Source: Saururus chinensis (taxonomy: Eukaryota > Streptophyta > Magnoliopsida > Piperales > Saururaceae). From it: DNA of 64,000 nucleotides. The position numbers were made by a program, and so were the translations under genes. Where the stretch lies: NCBI GenBank assembly GCA_035235625.1, contig CP141148.1:10163001-10227000 (forward strand), read 5' to 3'. Position 1 is the stretch's first letter; each line of letters opens with the position of its first letter. Shown piece by piece: positions 47,781 through 59,880 of the stretch. The notes under the pieces were generated by a model. That model did not search any database. It saw only the letters and a program-made list of their open reading frames with translations, and was not told where the DNA came from.

Positions 47781-48770
47781 GAAGAATGGAATGAAAAGAT
47801 CAGTAGAAACCTAGAATTTCCGGACTTGGTTGGAGAGGTAGGCAAAACAACAATAGAAATTCTATGCTAAAATTTGCTGATGGAGATTGTCAGTGGAGAT
47901 TGCAGGTCATCCGCTGTAAATTTCCAAATTGTCTTTCCTTCATTGATACAAACAATGTTGCTTCATTAGTAAGTAACCTATCGTATTTTTGAAGGTTAAA
48001 ATGGAACCAATTTTTGCAATTCCCCAATTTCAGAGATCTATGAATGATGCATCTAAGACCAACTCATAGTTTGTAACTCACCATGTGGGGAAAATTAATA
48101 ATAATAATAATAATAATAAAAATAAAACTACTCCATATTCACATTTAATTATGTAAAAAAGATCCACAACATACTTTATAACAACAAATTGATTGATAAA
48201 CTAATCCTAGGACAACCGTTGGAGGATAAAGTAGCAAAAAATGGAAATGCGAATCGTGAAAATCATTAGAACAAAGAAATAAACGAATTTCAGTCACATT
48301 TGTTGCACATTTACCTTAGGGATTAAAATGTTATTTTTTTTTTTTATGAGAGAGCAATATGGAGTATGTCACAAACATCATAATCTTAAAAGAAATGTCA
48401 TGGAAGCTTTATTCCAACAAGCACCCATATCACGCTTATGGTAGTATAATATTACTATCAGATATTTGTGAAACTTCTACTTGTTTCATTCAGTTCCAAA
48501 AAAGAACCAAAAAACATTTGGCAGAGGGGTTGGCCCGACCAGCCGTCCTCCGGCCAGATCCGAGGCGAACACAGGAAGAAAAAGAGAGCAAGAGAGAGAG
48601 GAACAGAGGGTACCCAGTGGAAGGTCAGATCGGCGGCGGCGGGAAACGTAACCGGCGAAACGGAGGGAGAACGCGTCGGGAGGAGAAATGGCCGAGGATG
48701 ACACAGAATGACTTTGAGTCCCGGCCTTCTTGTCCCCCACATTTAAGACCGAAGAGGACACTGCTAGCCT
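47781..48770 (-). promoter_or_regulatory. Probable BET3 5' leader with a leader intron, and promoter
   Basis: GC-rich, CT-rich sequence on the minus strand at about 48760-48500, in an otherwise AT-rich region, looks like a housekeeping-type untranslated first exon. CACTGG|GTACCC is a possible donor (near 48615), and AATTCTAG|GTTTC just upstream of the ATG (near 47811) is a possible acceptor. No TATA box was identified. This is inferred without transcript data. Confidence 0.4.
48097..48120. repeat. (ATA)n microsatellite
   Basis: About eight uninterrupted TAA/ATA triplets inside the proposed BET3 leader intron. Confidence 0.85.
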
Positions 48771-49305
48771 AGACTTTAAACCAGGCCCATTATGAGGCCC
48801 TTCGGCAAGCAGCCCATTTGTCGTTTGGGGAAGGATAATTTCTTAAATGAGAGGAGGAATTTATCCATGCCCGATAAACCCTTTCCTTGAAAGTAAAGTT
48901 TTTAAAATATTTAATTTGTTTATCAATCTATTATTATTAATAACAAAATAATAATATTACTCTTAGGGTTCACACATTTTAAATTAAGTTTAGATTTTTG
49001 TTTTTCATCCAAAATAACTTGATACATCGGTTGGGTTCACCGATCTCCCTTGGATTTAATTTTTTAATTTTTAAAAATGGTGATTGCTACTCTCAAACAA
49101 CTATCGTCCTAGTTGCAACGAAAATAGGCCACTGATCCTATTGTAACAAGGCCAACTACAACTAGGTTCGCTGAGGAATGGAAAGGAGGGGAAGATGCAG
49201 AATGACAAGTATTTTAAATTTGAAATGAAATGAGAAGTAGTATTTTTTTTTGTGTCAGGATTACTAAGTTAACTCTTTTACCTTTTTTTTTGGCTTCTTG
49301 GTTTG
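48771..49305. other. Intergenic, no gene seen
   Basis: AT-rich sequence between the BET3 promoter region and the left LTR of the Gypsy element. No motif recognised. Confidence 0.4.
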
Positions 49306-50421
49306 TGTCACGGGCGTGAAGCTGAGCTTAACGTTTATACATGTGATAGTCTAACTATCTAGCGCAACCAACAGCCTATACCCTTATTTCACCCAGGTCT
49401 TTGCCTGTATAACACAAGCACAACATAGGAAAACAATAAGAAAAAAGGAGGACTACCTCCAAAACCTTTATTCAGCACTGCAGTTTATCATACCAAGGCC
49501 CTTACATTGTCCACAAACTCATCCCCTCTCAGCTATCTTGTTGAACAATCCCGCCTCTAGCTGAGTCTACTCCCAAGCCTTAATGAGATGTTGAGTATAG
49601 TCCACCCCTTGGCTAAGTCACACCACTGCAGCTCCTCCAAGTCGTCAACAAAGTATTTGTTGCCCAACAATCCACCATAACTATTGGCAAAGCTCTCAAT
49701 CCGCCCATGCAGAATTTCTGAGTTCTTTGAATGCGTGAATTATCATGCCCAAGCCGTCATGACGCCCCTTATTTGGGGAAGGGGTTGGAAAGCCTAGTCC
49801 TACTAGTACAAGCCTGCCCCTTTGTTATAAATTCCCACTTCCTTACCCCATTACAAAATAGGAAAGCAACCAATACAATTGCCCAAAACCATTTCTAAAG
49901 AGTCCTAACTCAGCTAGAAATCTAGTTGAGTCCTCCTTCTAGTGTCTCACCTCATCTAGCGTTCCTCGAGACTCCTCTTCCAGGTAGAAGTCCTCAACTT
50001 ACATGTCATTCGCCTAGAAAGAGTCCTAGTTGTACCCACTTCTTGCGAAGAGTCCTTTTTCTGCTAGAATTCGACCGCCTTGAGCAATTCGACTTGCATA
50101 CAACTCCTTGTCCGGGCTTCCTACTTGCCTTAGGCCTCCAAGGCAACTCTTAGTCACACTAGGAAACATGAGAATGAATCACCAACTATATCTAGTGTCT
50201 CTCCTACTTCAAGTAAGAGTTGTCTATGAGAGTCGTGACCTACCTAGGAACCGTCCTAGGTGATGGTACCCAACCCGCCATCATGTCCTACTCCAAGTAG
50301 GACTTGTATATGAGTCTACCAACCCTCCAACGCTGTTGTTCCTCAACTATCCTTTGGTTGTCCGCTTTCCAAGCTGAAACTCGTCCACCCCTTAGCCTGT
50401 TCAGCAGTTAGGGGTCTAACA
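49306..50421 (-). repeat. 3' LTR of the Gypsy derivative (1116 bp)
   Basis: On the minus strand it starts TGTTAGACCCCTAAC at 50421 and ends CCCGTGACA at 49306. The coding-like frame at 49926-50153 within it is chance. Confidence 0.7.
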
Positions 50422-51871
50422 AGCCTCCCCCACTTAAATCCTTCAACGCCCTCGTTGAAGCCTCTGATTTCTGAGGTGCACCGATTAAATATCTTAAGCT
50501 TTCGGCCTTGTTGAGCCTGTCAAACAATTAGACAACACTTCCTATCACACCATGACCAAGTCTGAATCTCCTCTGGCAAAAGTCTGCTTTAGCTTGAGTT
50601 TGTTTTTTAGCAGCACCCATTGCCTCCAACTTTGTTGTACCCTACGCCAACAAGGTACTTACTTAGCTGACCGCTTAGCCAAGTCATGATCTTCCTAGCC
50701 AAAGGTTGCCTTCACCCAGATTTGGACGACTCTAGCCTTACCTCTATCCTACAAACTGCTCCATCAGTCCACTGCCTTAGCAACTTTAAACAGCCAAGGT
50801 TTGGGGAGTCTGCCCCCCTCCTCCACTCTAGTACTCAATGACCCGATGTTGCCCCCTTGGACAGGGACTTTACCAACTGAATGTTCTCAATTTGCTATAA
50901 AAGACTCATATGTGCTAGCTCCTCATGATTGGATTCATCCTTATCCTCCTCAACGATAAGTGCATTCAACCTTTCTTGTCAGGCATTCTTTTGCACAGTA
51001 CAACCCATTGCATATGAAACAACTACTACCTTTATTTGGCCGACCTGACTGCTCGTTGCCCTTGTCCTTGCCAACATTGCCACCCCTGTTGTCCTCCTTG
51101 TCAGATAACTTCTTTTCCCCATCCTTCTTCCCTTACCCAAAGGAAGTTTGCTTGAAATCCGCTAAGTTGTCCGCCGCTGCATTCACTATGGGAAGAACCT
51201 CCACTTCCCTCTGTCTCAGCTCATTCTGAGCCTATGTTTGCAAGCCCGACATGAAGTAAAAGAGCTTGTTATCCTCCATCATGTTCGTCACTCCTAAAAT
51301 GAGTAATTGAAATTCCTTAACATAGTCACAGACTGCCCCATATGTTTGAAGTTCTTCAAAGCCTCCCAGGCTATTCAAGACACGTTTTTGGGAAGAAACT
51401 CAGCCTATAATCCTTCTTGAACATGCACCACGTCCCTATCCTTGGCTGACCAGCATCTGTATCATCCTCTAACCATGTCTGCCACCATAGCATTGCATCT
51501 CCCTCATGATACATTATTGTCATCTCTCCTCCTCTGGGATTTACCAATGAGAAATAACTCTCTATGTCCCAAGGGAATTTGCTGATCTCCTTGGTTCCTT
51601 GTATCCCTGAGTATACATTTGGTTCAGACACCTTAGCCTTCATCACCGTCTGCTGAGATGAGGACTCGCTCTCATCTCGAGATGGAGTGTTGATGACTAC
51701 CCTCTTCAACACTGCCACTTCATCCATCAACTCTTTGATATTCGCCACTGCATCCTCAACTTGCTACACACGTTGCCTGAGGAAATCCATTGTCGCAACC
51801 ACATCAACCACAAATGCAGTGAGATGGATTGCCCCTTCAGTCGTACTGCCCTTCTGAGACTTGTCAAGGTG

Positions 51872-53588
51872 TGTAACGACCCTGAATTTCCAGTACGTTT
51901 TCTAATACGTTAATTTTGGGGTTTGTAGCATTATTTTAATTAGTTATAGTTTGTTACATATTTAATCATATTAGATTATGATAGAGTGCGGAAAAGTGAG
52001 TGCAACGGCTTTGGAAGCACTCGATTCAGACACCGGGGCCGAAAGTTATGGCCTCGGGAAATGTGCCATATAGGTGGGACCCACATTGAAGTGCGGGATA
52101 ACCTACTCATGTAGGGTCTAGTTTTGTAGGGCTCGTCGATACAAGCCCAACGGTGTCAAGAACGCGTAAATCGGAGTCCGAGAGATAAAGATATACGCAT
52201 TTAAAGTTTTTGGATTTTTTTTAAAAAAATAATAAAAATAATAATATTAAAATGAAAGGCTGACGCAAGCGACTCGTCAGCCGGCGCCGTGTGGACTGGG
52301 CCCGCAGGACCGCGGGCCGGGCGCACGACACGCGAGGGCCCGCGTGGCGGGTCCGCGTCTCGCGGGGCTGGGCCCGCAACGATGCACTGCGCGTCGTCGC
52401 GCTGAACGGTGCGACGGGGCCCGGGCGGCGCATGAAACGCGTACTCGACATGAGTCGCACGCATGTCACGTCCGTATAACGCGCAACCAGAGCGCGATGT
52501 GGCGCGCGTGGGTCCCACTCGCGTGCACCTTTAAATAGTGCATTCGGCCCCATTTTTTTTCCAGTTTTCCACTTCTGAACCCGTTTTTCCTCCGTTCTTA
52601 ACCATTTTAAGTCCGAATCAAGTGGTTCAAAAGGCATTTCCTACTGAATTCAACGTTTTGGACGCTGTGGTAGGGTCGGTTTCTTTATTCGGGGCCTCTA
52701 CAGTTACGAATTTGTAACCAAGGGTTAAGGTAGGGGACTTTAAACTCTAAACATGTGCTTAGTATAACTTCTTTACGCATGATTTAACATGATTAAGCTT
52801 AAGTGATTGATTTATGTGAGACATGTTATGTGATGAACTGTTTTAGCATGAATATTGCTATGATTTGAACGATGTGATGATTAATTCATGGGCTTAAGAA
52901 CCCAGAATAATCATAGAGTGATGATGCCCACCGAGAAAAATAATCGGCAAGTGGCGCGTATAGGGTAGAGCATCGTGGGAAAGCTCTGTCCCTAAGTGGC
53001 CCTCGTTTGCCCCATGAGCGCCGAGGGTAGGCCGTAGGGTGTCGCGGCTTGTGGATTTGTTTTGATTTGGAATCGCGGTGTTTTCTACATAATTTATCGT
53101 GATAAAGATTTCTAAAGAAAATGTTGTAGGGTTTTCAAAGAGATTTCTGCTTAGCATTTCTGTTAGATTTTAAATTAACCTGCTGAGTATTTTAAAATAC
53201 TCACCCATCCCCAGATTTTGCAGGTAATGCAGCGAGGGCGGAAGTGAAGAAAGAATAGTCTCTCAGATATTTTATCTGCTCTCTAATTTTGGAAAATATG
53301 TAAATATTTATATTACTGCAGTTTAAGGGCATGATGTGCCCGAAGACTTGTAAGGCTTGTAAAACTTCAACTCCACGAATCTAAGTCCATGGTTGTGTGA
53401 AATATGTTTTTAAGCACATGTATATTATTTTGTTGTGCTATGACTCCGTGATATGCCTATGATTAATATAAGACATATCTGACTGTGATCTGCATTGACG
53501 GCTGTCGTGTTCGGACGCACGAGTGTTGAACATTATGACGGTATATATAAAAAAAAAGAAAAAAGAAAAAAAAGGGACAGTCGTCACA
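51872..53588 (+). mobile_element. Solo LTR, 1717 bp, with perfect AGGTG target duplication
   Basis: The segment starts TGTAACGACCCTG and ends CAGTCGTCACA. It is flanked on both sides by AGGTG (51867-51871 and 53589-53593), exactly what LTR-element insertion followed by LTR-LTR recombination leaves. A TATA-like TTTAAATAG near 52531 on the plus strand follows a strikingly GC- and CpG-rich block (about 52260-52510). It lies in the gag leader region of the minus-strand Gypsy element and is therefore younger than it. No full-length partner is in the window. Confidence 0.85.
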
Positions 53589-53890
53589 AGGTGAGGTGCG
53601 AGTTCAAGTAGGGACACTTGCTAGTCGAAGATAGCCAAATGTTCCTGAATACTACGTAGGGAGGTTCGCACTTCATCCAACATCCCATTTACTGTAGCCA
53701 TTGCATCCACCTTGGCCTCGAGCTCATTAATACGAGTCATCATTGAGCACACCATGAGCAATTCTCAGTTTCAGCAACTTGCCAAGTCTATCACCACTTT
53801 TCGGGTGATCTCAGCTAAGTTCATATAGAGCTTTCACCAAGTTCATATAGAGCTTTCACCTCCTTCAGGTATCTCGACAATAAAACCAAC

Positions 53891-54340
53891 TATCACAAAC
53901 GTGAAGCTGGGCCTAGCATTAGCACACACGATGGTCTAGCTGTCAGGTGCAACTAGTAGCCTATCCCCCTATTTCCCCTAGGCCTTTGCCCGTCCAACAC
54001 AAGCACAACGCAGGAAACGATAAGGAGAAAGGAGGACCGCCGACAAAACCATTATTCAACATTGCAGTTTACAATAATAAAGCCCCTACCTTGTTCCCAA
54101 ACCCATCCCCTATCAGCTATCTTACTTAAGTCCTGCCCCTGGCTCAGTCCACTCCCAAGCCTTTCTGAAATGTCAAGTATGGTCTTTCTTCACACCACTC
54201 CAGCTCCTCCATGTTGTCATTAGAATGCGTACTGCTTTGCAGATTTTTGATGAATGCATGAATTATGATGCTCATCCTGCCATGACACCCCTGATATAGG
54301 GAAGGGGTTGGGAAGCCTAGTCCTACTTGTACTAGTATCA
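53891..54340 (-). repeat. Truncated 5' LTR of the Gypsy derivative
   Basis: It matches the inner ~450 bp of the LTR at 49306-50421. Similarity stops abruptly after CCTAGTCCTAC near 54338, so the outer two thirds are missing. Confidence 0.75.
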
Positions 54341-56639
54341 TGACCTGAACCTGGAGAACGGTCCAAAGACCATCCACACCATTGGAGTGCACCTAAACTT
54401 GAGTTGTGACAAGATAATAAAATATTCTGCAAGGGATAAAGAATTGAAATTAAAACTTGAATAACCTTCCTACTAACTTTTATTGAAACAAAATCAATTG
54501 AGTTTCACCGAATGGGTGTTCATCTTCAACTAGAATCTGATTACTAATGCTCATAAGAAAATAATCAAACTAATCCTAATTCTCTGATCATCCCTGTGAA
54601 CGATATCTCTCTATCCTTTCTTGGCATTCCTATGCATCCAAATCAGCAAATAAACCTGCGCACAAAAATGTGCCTAATGGAATGGACATTACACCCATGA
54701 GCTAAAAGCTCTGTGATCATGCATCAAATAGAACATGTATTGTAATTTAGCAATCATCGATCATACAAAAATAAGGATTTAATACTTAAATCTCAGCATG
54801 ATATATCTAAACATGGCCATCATATATGCATCACACTTTAACTCAACATTTACATGATGATTCATCATGTCATACGTTTACATAATTACCATATGCATCA
54901 TATATCATAATACACACATAATTCATTCCTTATATCACCTAGAGAATTAGCTATGTGATCTGTGAGTTGCATTGGTGCAAGAGCACCGAGAGTGGTCATA
55001 CGCGTGCACTCGATATGACTCATAAAAACCGGGAGGGAATTGCCAAAGGTTGGGGTCCACTCTCATTCCTATGTGGCACCTGGGTAATCTTATTATCTTG
55101 ATCCTAGAGTTAAGTCACTCAGCCCAGACCTTAACTACACTTGTCAACCTCTCACTCTTAGGTTGGTTCTTAATTCCTGATCTACCTTTTATGCAAGATA
55201 TTCCTCTCACGTGCCCATAAAAGAGAAAAAAACATATTCTATACAGTTCAACCCATGAATAAAAAAACTCTTATGATTCACCAATCAGATTGAATAATAA
55301 ATACATAAGTTCATAAAATAAGAATTGAAATATCCACCTATGTAATCTATTCAATTCATTAACCTAACAGGACATAAGCATGCACTATCTATCCATAATC
55401 AGTATACAAACCAAATTATCACAACTTGCATATAGTGGCATGTATATATAACAAAACATCTGCATTTCCATCTCAGATATAACCTGTGAAGGACAACTAT
55501 ACCAACACTTCAAATCATAGTGTAGGAAGCATATTCTACATGTGCAAGTGTGTGCAGAACATTAAACTGGGTTCGGTATGGGTCTAAACCAGACCCAGAA
55601 CCCATTATTGTTAAGAGAGGCATGGGGGAGAGAATTTCCTCATCTTTCCCCAGCCCTAATCACAGCGGGAGAAGGGAGGACTCTTTCCTCTCCCAACAAG
55701 CTCTCCCCTCTCACCACACGTCCCACACTCCCATCTCAGCACGTCTCTCTTCTCTCCCTTCTTTATATAACGGTTTTAGATCCTCCCTCTCACCCCATCT
55801 TTGTTCCCTTCCTTGTATTTCTGCGAGCAACAGCGTGTGGAAACCTCTGGTAGCCGGCGGTGGCTTTGGGGGTGAAAATAGAACGGTGAAAGGGCTTGGC
55901 TGCAAGGGGGAGACGAAAAAGGTAGTTCCTTTGGATTAATTTCAGTACCCCTTTTTCCTTAGACCGATCCCCTCTTTCCTCCCAATTTGAACCCACTATT
56001 CACAATAGGTTTCTGGGCAAGAGAAATGCCCAGAACCACATCTTCTCTTCCTATGCTTTAGTTTATTGAAACCCATGTTTTTCCCAGCCACTAATTAGAG
56101 GTTTGATTTGAATTTTTTTATGTTGGGATTTAGAGAGGAGCAGTAGCTTTTGGTGTTCGGCATTGGAGTAGGCCTAGGTGAGGACCCTCACGTAAAACAT
56201 AAATTATTTTCTTAGCATGGAACATTCATATATATATATATATATATATGAAGTTGATTGAGTATACAAGTTATGTCCAAAACTATTTAATATGTGCTCT
56301 ATTCATAATTGTTTTATTTCCTAATATGTTCAATGTTGTCTAATGCACGTCTTGTTCATGTTTTAATATGTTCAGCAATGAATGTGGTTGGATTATATAT
56401 GTATGTCTGACTTGGAAGATTTATACATATGCGAGTTGAATGGAAATCTGCTCGAGATTGCCTAATGAATGTTTGTAGGTCATACTGAGATGTTCCTAAT
56501 GGATGACCCAAATATTATAAAATGTGCTCCACTAAAGTAATTAAAGATGAGTTATGTGGCAATATCTTTAGTTGTGGATCGACTGGAATAAGGTAATGCT
56601 ATAGTAAATGATATGGATATAGATATGTTTTAAAATTAG
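54341..56639 (-). mobile_element. Probable long LTR with TATA box, belonging to the adjacent Gypsy gag
   Basis: This stretch lies between the truncated LTR and the end of a minus-strand Gypsy internal region. On the minus strand a good TATA box (TTATATAAAG, 55771-55762) is followed by a GC-richer stretch of apparent leader sequence, as in retrotransposon LTRs. I could not find a second copy, so the LTR call and both limits are inferences. An (AT)n run lies at 56230-56250. No cellular gene was recognised; the open frames at 55550-55996 are overlapping low-complexity frames. Confidence 0.35.
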
Positions 56640-57840
56640 TCAAAATCATGTGTTAATGGCTAGTTTTAATAAGTTGTCCACCTTAAAATGAACTTCATCC
56701 TTGAAGTTCAACTCACACTCCCAAAGAGTTGAGGGTACTTCTCCTTAGATGGCATCATTCAAATTTTTTGCTTTCTCCATTGTGATTGCTTGTACTTGGC
56801 CTTGCACAATATTCCTTTATTGTCCTTGATATGGCTTCTGTGGTGTATCTCTCCTTGGCGCCTGAGGTGGCTTTGATGTCTCATTTGCATTTCCAAGACA
56901 ATCTTTCTGAAGGTGACCGGGCTCCCTGCACTTGTAACACACTTTCTACCCTGCCAAGCAAGGTCTTTCCCCATGGTTTTTATGACATTTTGGGCAAATA
57001 TGTTGGCTTCTTTGATGAGTCCTTGTAAAATTGTTGTTGTTGTTTCCACTTCCTCGCTTATTATTGTTACCACCTCTCTTCATGTTGTCATTAGTCTTTT
57101 GTTACTGCTTCCTGGTGTTGTGTTGATCATCATCTCTACCCCTCTTGACTTGTTCTCTCTTCTTGGTGAAGTCTGCATTTTCTTTCTCCACCATGGTAGC
57201 ATTGTCTACCACATCAGCTAGATTTGGATGAAACACACCTACTAATTTCCCCCTAATAGTCGGCTTTAGACCCCACATGAAGTCTCTTGCTTGTTCTGCT
57301 ACTGTAGAATTTGAGTTTGCAAACTACTCCAGTTCAAGAAACTTTGCTTAATACTCTACCACCATCATACTCCCCTGACTAAGGTTGAGAAATTGCTTCT
57401 TTAGGTCATGTCGCACTATTTCAGAGAAAAATTTATTGATGAATAAAACTAGAAACTCTTCCCAACTGATGTCATCCCGATTTGCAAATTTCAGTTGCCT
57501 AGTGGAGTCCTACCAAACTTCAACTTCCACCTCCAGCATGAAAGTAGCAAACTGTCTTATGCTACTCAGTGCATCTCATAACCCTAAAGATTTTCTCCAT
57601 CTAACGCCGCCACATGTCCGCTTCCAAGGACTTTGGCTCTCCCTTGAAGCTAGGAGGACCATACTTCTTGAATTTTTCCATGGTAGGATTCGCGTCATTT
57701 GCTCCCCGCCTTTCAGGTTGTGCACTTGGTTGCCCTTATTGTTGTTGGACTTGAGCCTGGACTATATTCACCAGTCCTTCTACCGTGGCCCTCATCTAGT
57801 CCAATTGATTGCTCATCATAGCTAGGGCTACATCTTAGGT
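56640..57840 (-). mobile_element. Gypsy gag fragment with zinc knuckle, minus strand
   Basis: Minus-strand translation shows a CCHC knuckle read as C-x2-C-x4-H-x4-C around 56915-56950, with EPGHLQKDCLGN-like sequence in a shifted frame. Gag-like text follows further upstream (57800-57100). KDEVHFKVDNL near 56715-56680 resembles the end of a Gypsy polyprotein. Protease to integrase are missing, so the interior is deleted. Many frameshifts are present. Confidence 0.55.
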
Positions 57841-58187
57841 AGGGTGGTGTCGAGTAATGCAGTACCCGATCCTACCCGAGATAGAACCCATGATTCTTAT
57901 ACCCGACCCTACCTGAGATAGAACCCGCAATATCAATATCCAACCCGACTCGAGATAAAACCCCGGTCAAATTAATTTTTTACTAAACCTAACAATTCAA
58001 ATAACAAATCTACTATCACATAGCACCATTAAACCTTTTACTTATAAAAAAAATAAGGATTACTGCTTATAATAAATTATTATTCATTGATAACTATTGT
58101 ATCAGACATATTAGAAATTCATATGGAGTTAGCCACATCAAGATGGCCAATCCAAAACAATTAGAGTAATGAGATTAGGATTAATAT
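57841..58187. other. Short intergenic stretch with CCCGA-rich text
   Basis: The first 120 bases repeat ACCCGA-TCCTACCCGAGATAGAACCC-like words related to the neighbouring repeat. The rest is AT-rich, with no coding sequence. Confidence 0.4.
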
Positions 58188-58612
58188 TAGGGTTGCTTTG
58201 AAAACCCGGACTTGAACCGATCCGGATGGAACGACCCGAAATTGACCCGGATTGGGTCGGGTCGGGTCCAAGAAAAAAAAACCCGAGTAAATCTCGGGTC
58301 GGGTCAGGTCCGGTATGTAAAAATCCAAGAACTGACCCGAACTGCCCAAGTTTCTAATTAACTTATAAAATTATATTTAACCTTAGTTATATGAATTTTT
58401 ATAATTTTTTATAGATAAAATCAATTTATTATATGGTAAATTAGATTAAAATATTGGAACCAACCCGACCCAAGATACAATCTTGGTTCCTATTTCGATT
58501 CTCGGGTTTTTCGGGTCTTATTTCGGGTTGACTCAGGTCCAAAGATTTTCAATTCTTATCTCGGGTCGGGTCCTGCAAAACCCGACCTAACCCGACCCAA
58601 GAAGTAGCCCTA
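58188..58612. repeat. CCCGACCC-rich element with TAGGGYTRCTT ends
   Basis: It begins TTAGGGTTGCTT and ends AAGTAGCCCTAG, an imperfect 12-bp inverted repeat. CCCGACCCG/CGGGTCGGGT words sit at both sides of an AT-rich centre. Similar text continues to about 58800 and recurs at 6776-7105. Confidence 0.5.
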
Positions 58613-58799
58613 GTTAATATAGTGATGTATAATGTTAGGTTGGGTTCTCGGGTTTTTTTCTGTTAAATCCAACCCAACCCGAAAAGGATGCATTTTTTTT
58701 TAAAACTCTACCCGCTTCGAGATAGTACCCAACCCGCCCCAAACCCTGTCAATTTTGGGTCGGTTCCACCCGGATCGGGTCGGGTCCAGGTTGTTTGTG

Positions 58800-59428
58800 T
58801 AGACCTAATCATAACGTTCCTAGTGTGGCGTGCGGTCTCCCATCCTCTGCCATCACTAATCTACAAACAAATTAACGCTATCTAAATTTACAAAAAATTA
58901 ACGCATCACAAACAAAAAAATCACACAATAGCATTCTAATTATCCCACACATGCCTAAATTATTTCCTAACATTTTAGCCATAATGTAAGTATGGATTAT
59001 GGGCAAGTGAATTCAATTACTTCTATTTTTATTGGAGAATCAATTCAAAGCTACTATGTGTTCTTGAATAATTTTTTGAATGCTTAAAATTTTGTTTTAT
59101 ATATTCAAATCAACGCTTGGTAATTTCAGTGTAGAATGGACACACCATTTTTCTTAGGGAAAAAAATCTAAAATGTCTCACCATGTTGTGAGCCCACCCA
59201 CGTGGTCATGTTATAGGTCCATCATTATAGGCCACGCGTTTTATAGGTTTCGTGTGTTGTGACTATCCAATTATAGGCCCCACATGTTGTGGCCCATGAC
59301 TTCACTAAAGACGGAACTCTTTGAGGGACAGTGCTCCCCAATGTTTTTCAAAAGATCTCTTTGCCTTTATATGCATTGTTGGTTGTTTTGCTCTTTTTAT
59401 TCACTTTTTTCAACTCAATTCTATTGGA
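58800..59428. other. AT-rich intergenic DNA, no gene seen
   Basis: Nothing recognised apart from repeated ATTATAGGCC words near 59220-59280. Confidence 0.4.
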
Positions 59429-59880
59429 TGTTCTCCCTCCATCCTAAATCAATAACTCTATTAATTTGGTAAATAAAATTAATCTATATTAATAACTTCA
59501 TTTTGTTCAATATAAGAGGTTAGGTACTTAATAAAGAGTATCATATGTTTATTTTCACTTCTTTTATAAGTGGATTTCATTATTAAATAAAAAATATTAT
59601 TTTTTAAATATAATTATTAATATTAATGAGATGGACAATTTATTTTTCCTTTCCATTTTGTTTTGGTTAATGACTTGATGCAACTTTATATTCCCTCTAT
59701 CCAAAATTAGCTCCATTTAGCAAAAAAAATTGTTAAATTTAAGTTGTTACATACTTAAAAAAGAGTACCAAAGCTTATTTTTCATTCCCTTAGATGTGGG
59801 TTTCATAGTTCAATAAAAATTACTATTTTTCTAAATATAGCTATTAATATATGACGGAAAGAGCATATAAGGGCATGATG
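59429..59880. mobile_element. Stowaway-like MITE sequences
   Basis: CTCCCTCCATCCTAAAT at 59430 and TTCCCTCTATCCAAAATTAG at 59690 are degenerate left ends of Stowaway elements. GACGGAAAGAGCATA near 59857 could be a right end. AT-rich interiors and a shared GTACTTAATAAAGAGTA-like word fit two related copies in tandem. Boundaries are uncertain. Confidence 0.45.

Larger units (their letters stand above)
49306..54340 (-). mobile_element. Gypsy retrotransposon reduced to gag plus LTRs, minus strand
   Basis: Two direct repeats, at 49306-50421 and 53891-54340, share long stretches (CACAAGCACAAC, GGAGAAAGGAGGAC-like, CATCCCCT-TCAGCTATCTT) and are the 3' and partial 5' LTRs. A purine tract (AAGTGGGGGAGGCT) precedes the 3' LTR start TGTTAGACCCC. 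Between them, the minus strand encodes a Gypsy gag: KFPWDIESYFS, YHEGDAMLWWQTWLEDD, NKLFYFMSGLQ and one knuckle CFICNGLYCAKEC. Stops occur near 51380 and 51230. Protease, reverse transcriptase and integrase are gone, so this is an internally deleted derivative. A solo LTR of another family (51872-53588) has inserted upstream of the gag core. Confidence 0.8.

Noticed and set aside
49926-50153. Open frame of 75 codons
   Set aside because: It lies within the LTR of the Gypsy derivative and has no homologue that I recognise.
52201-52637. Overlapping GC-rich open frames on both strands
   Set aside because: They lie in the CpG-rich block of the solo LTR; high GC lowers stop frequency and explains the openness.
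55550-55996. Several overlapping open frames suggesting a gene
   Set aside because: All frames on both strands are open because of CT-rich, GC-richer text downstream of an LTR-type TATA box; no domain is seen.
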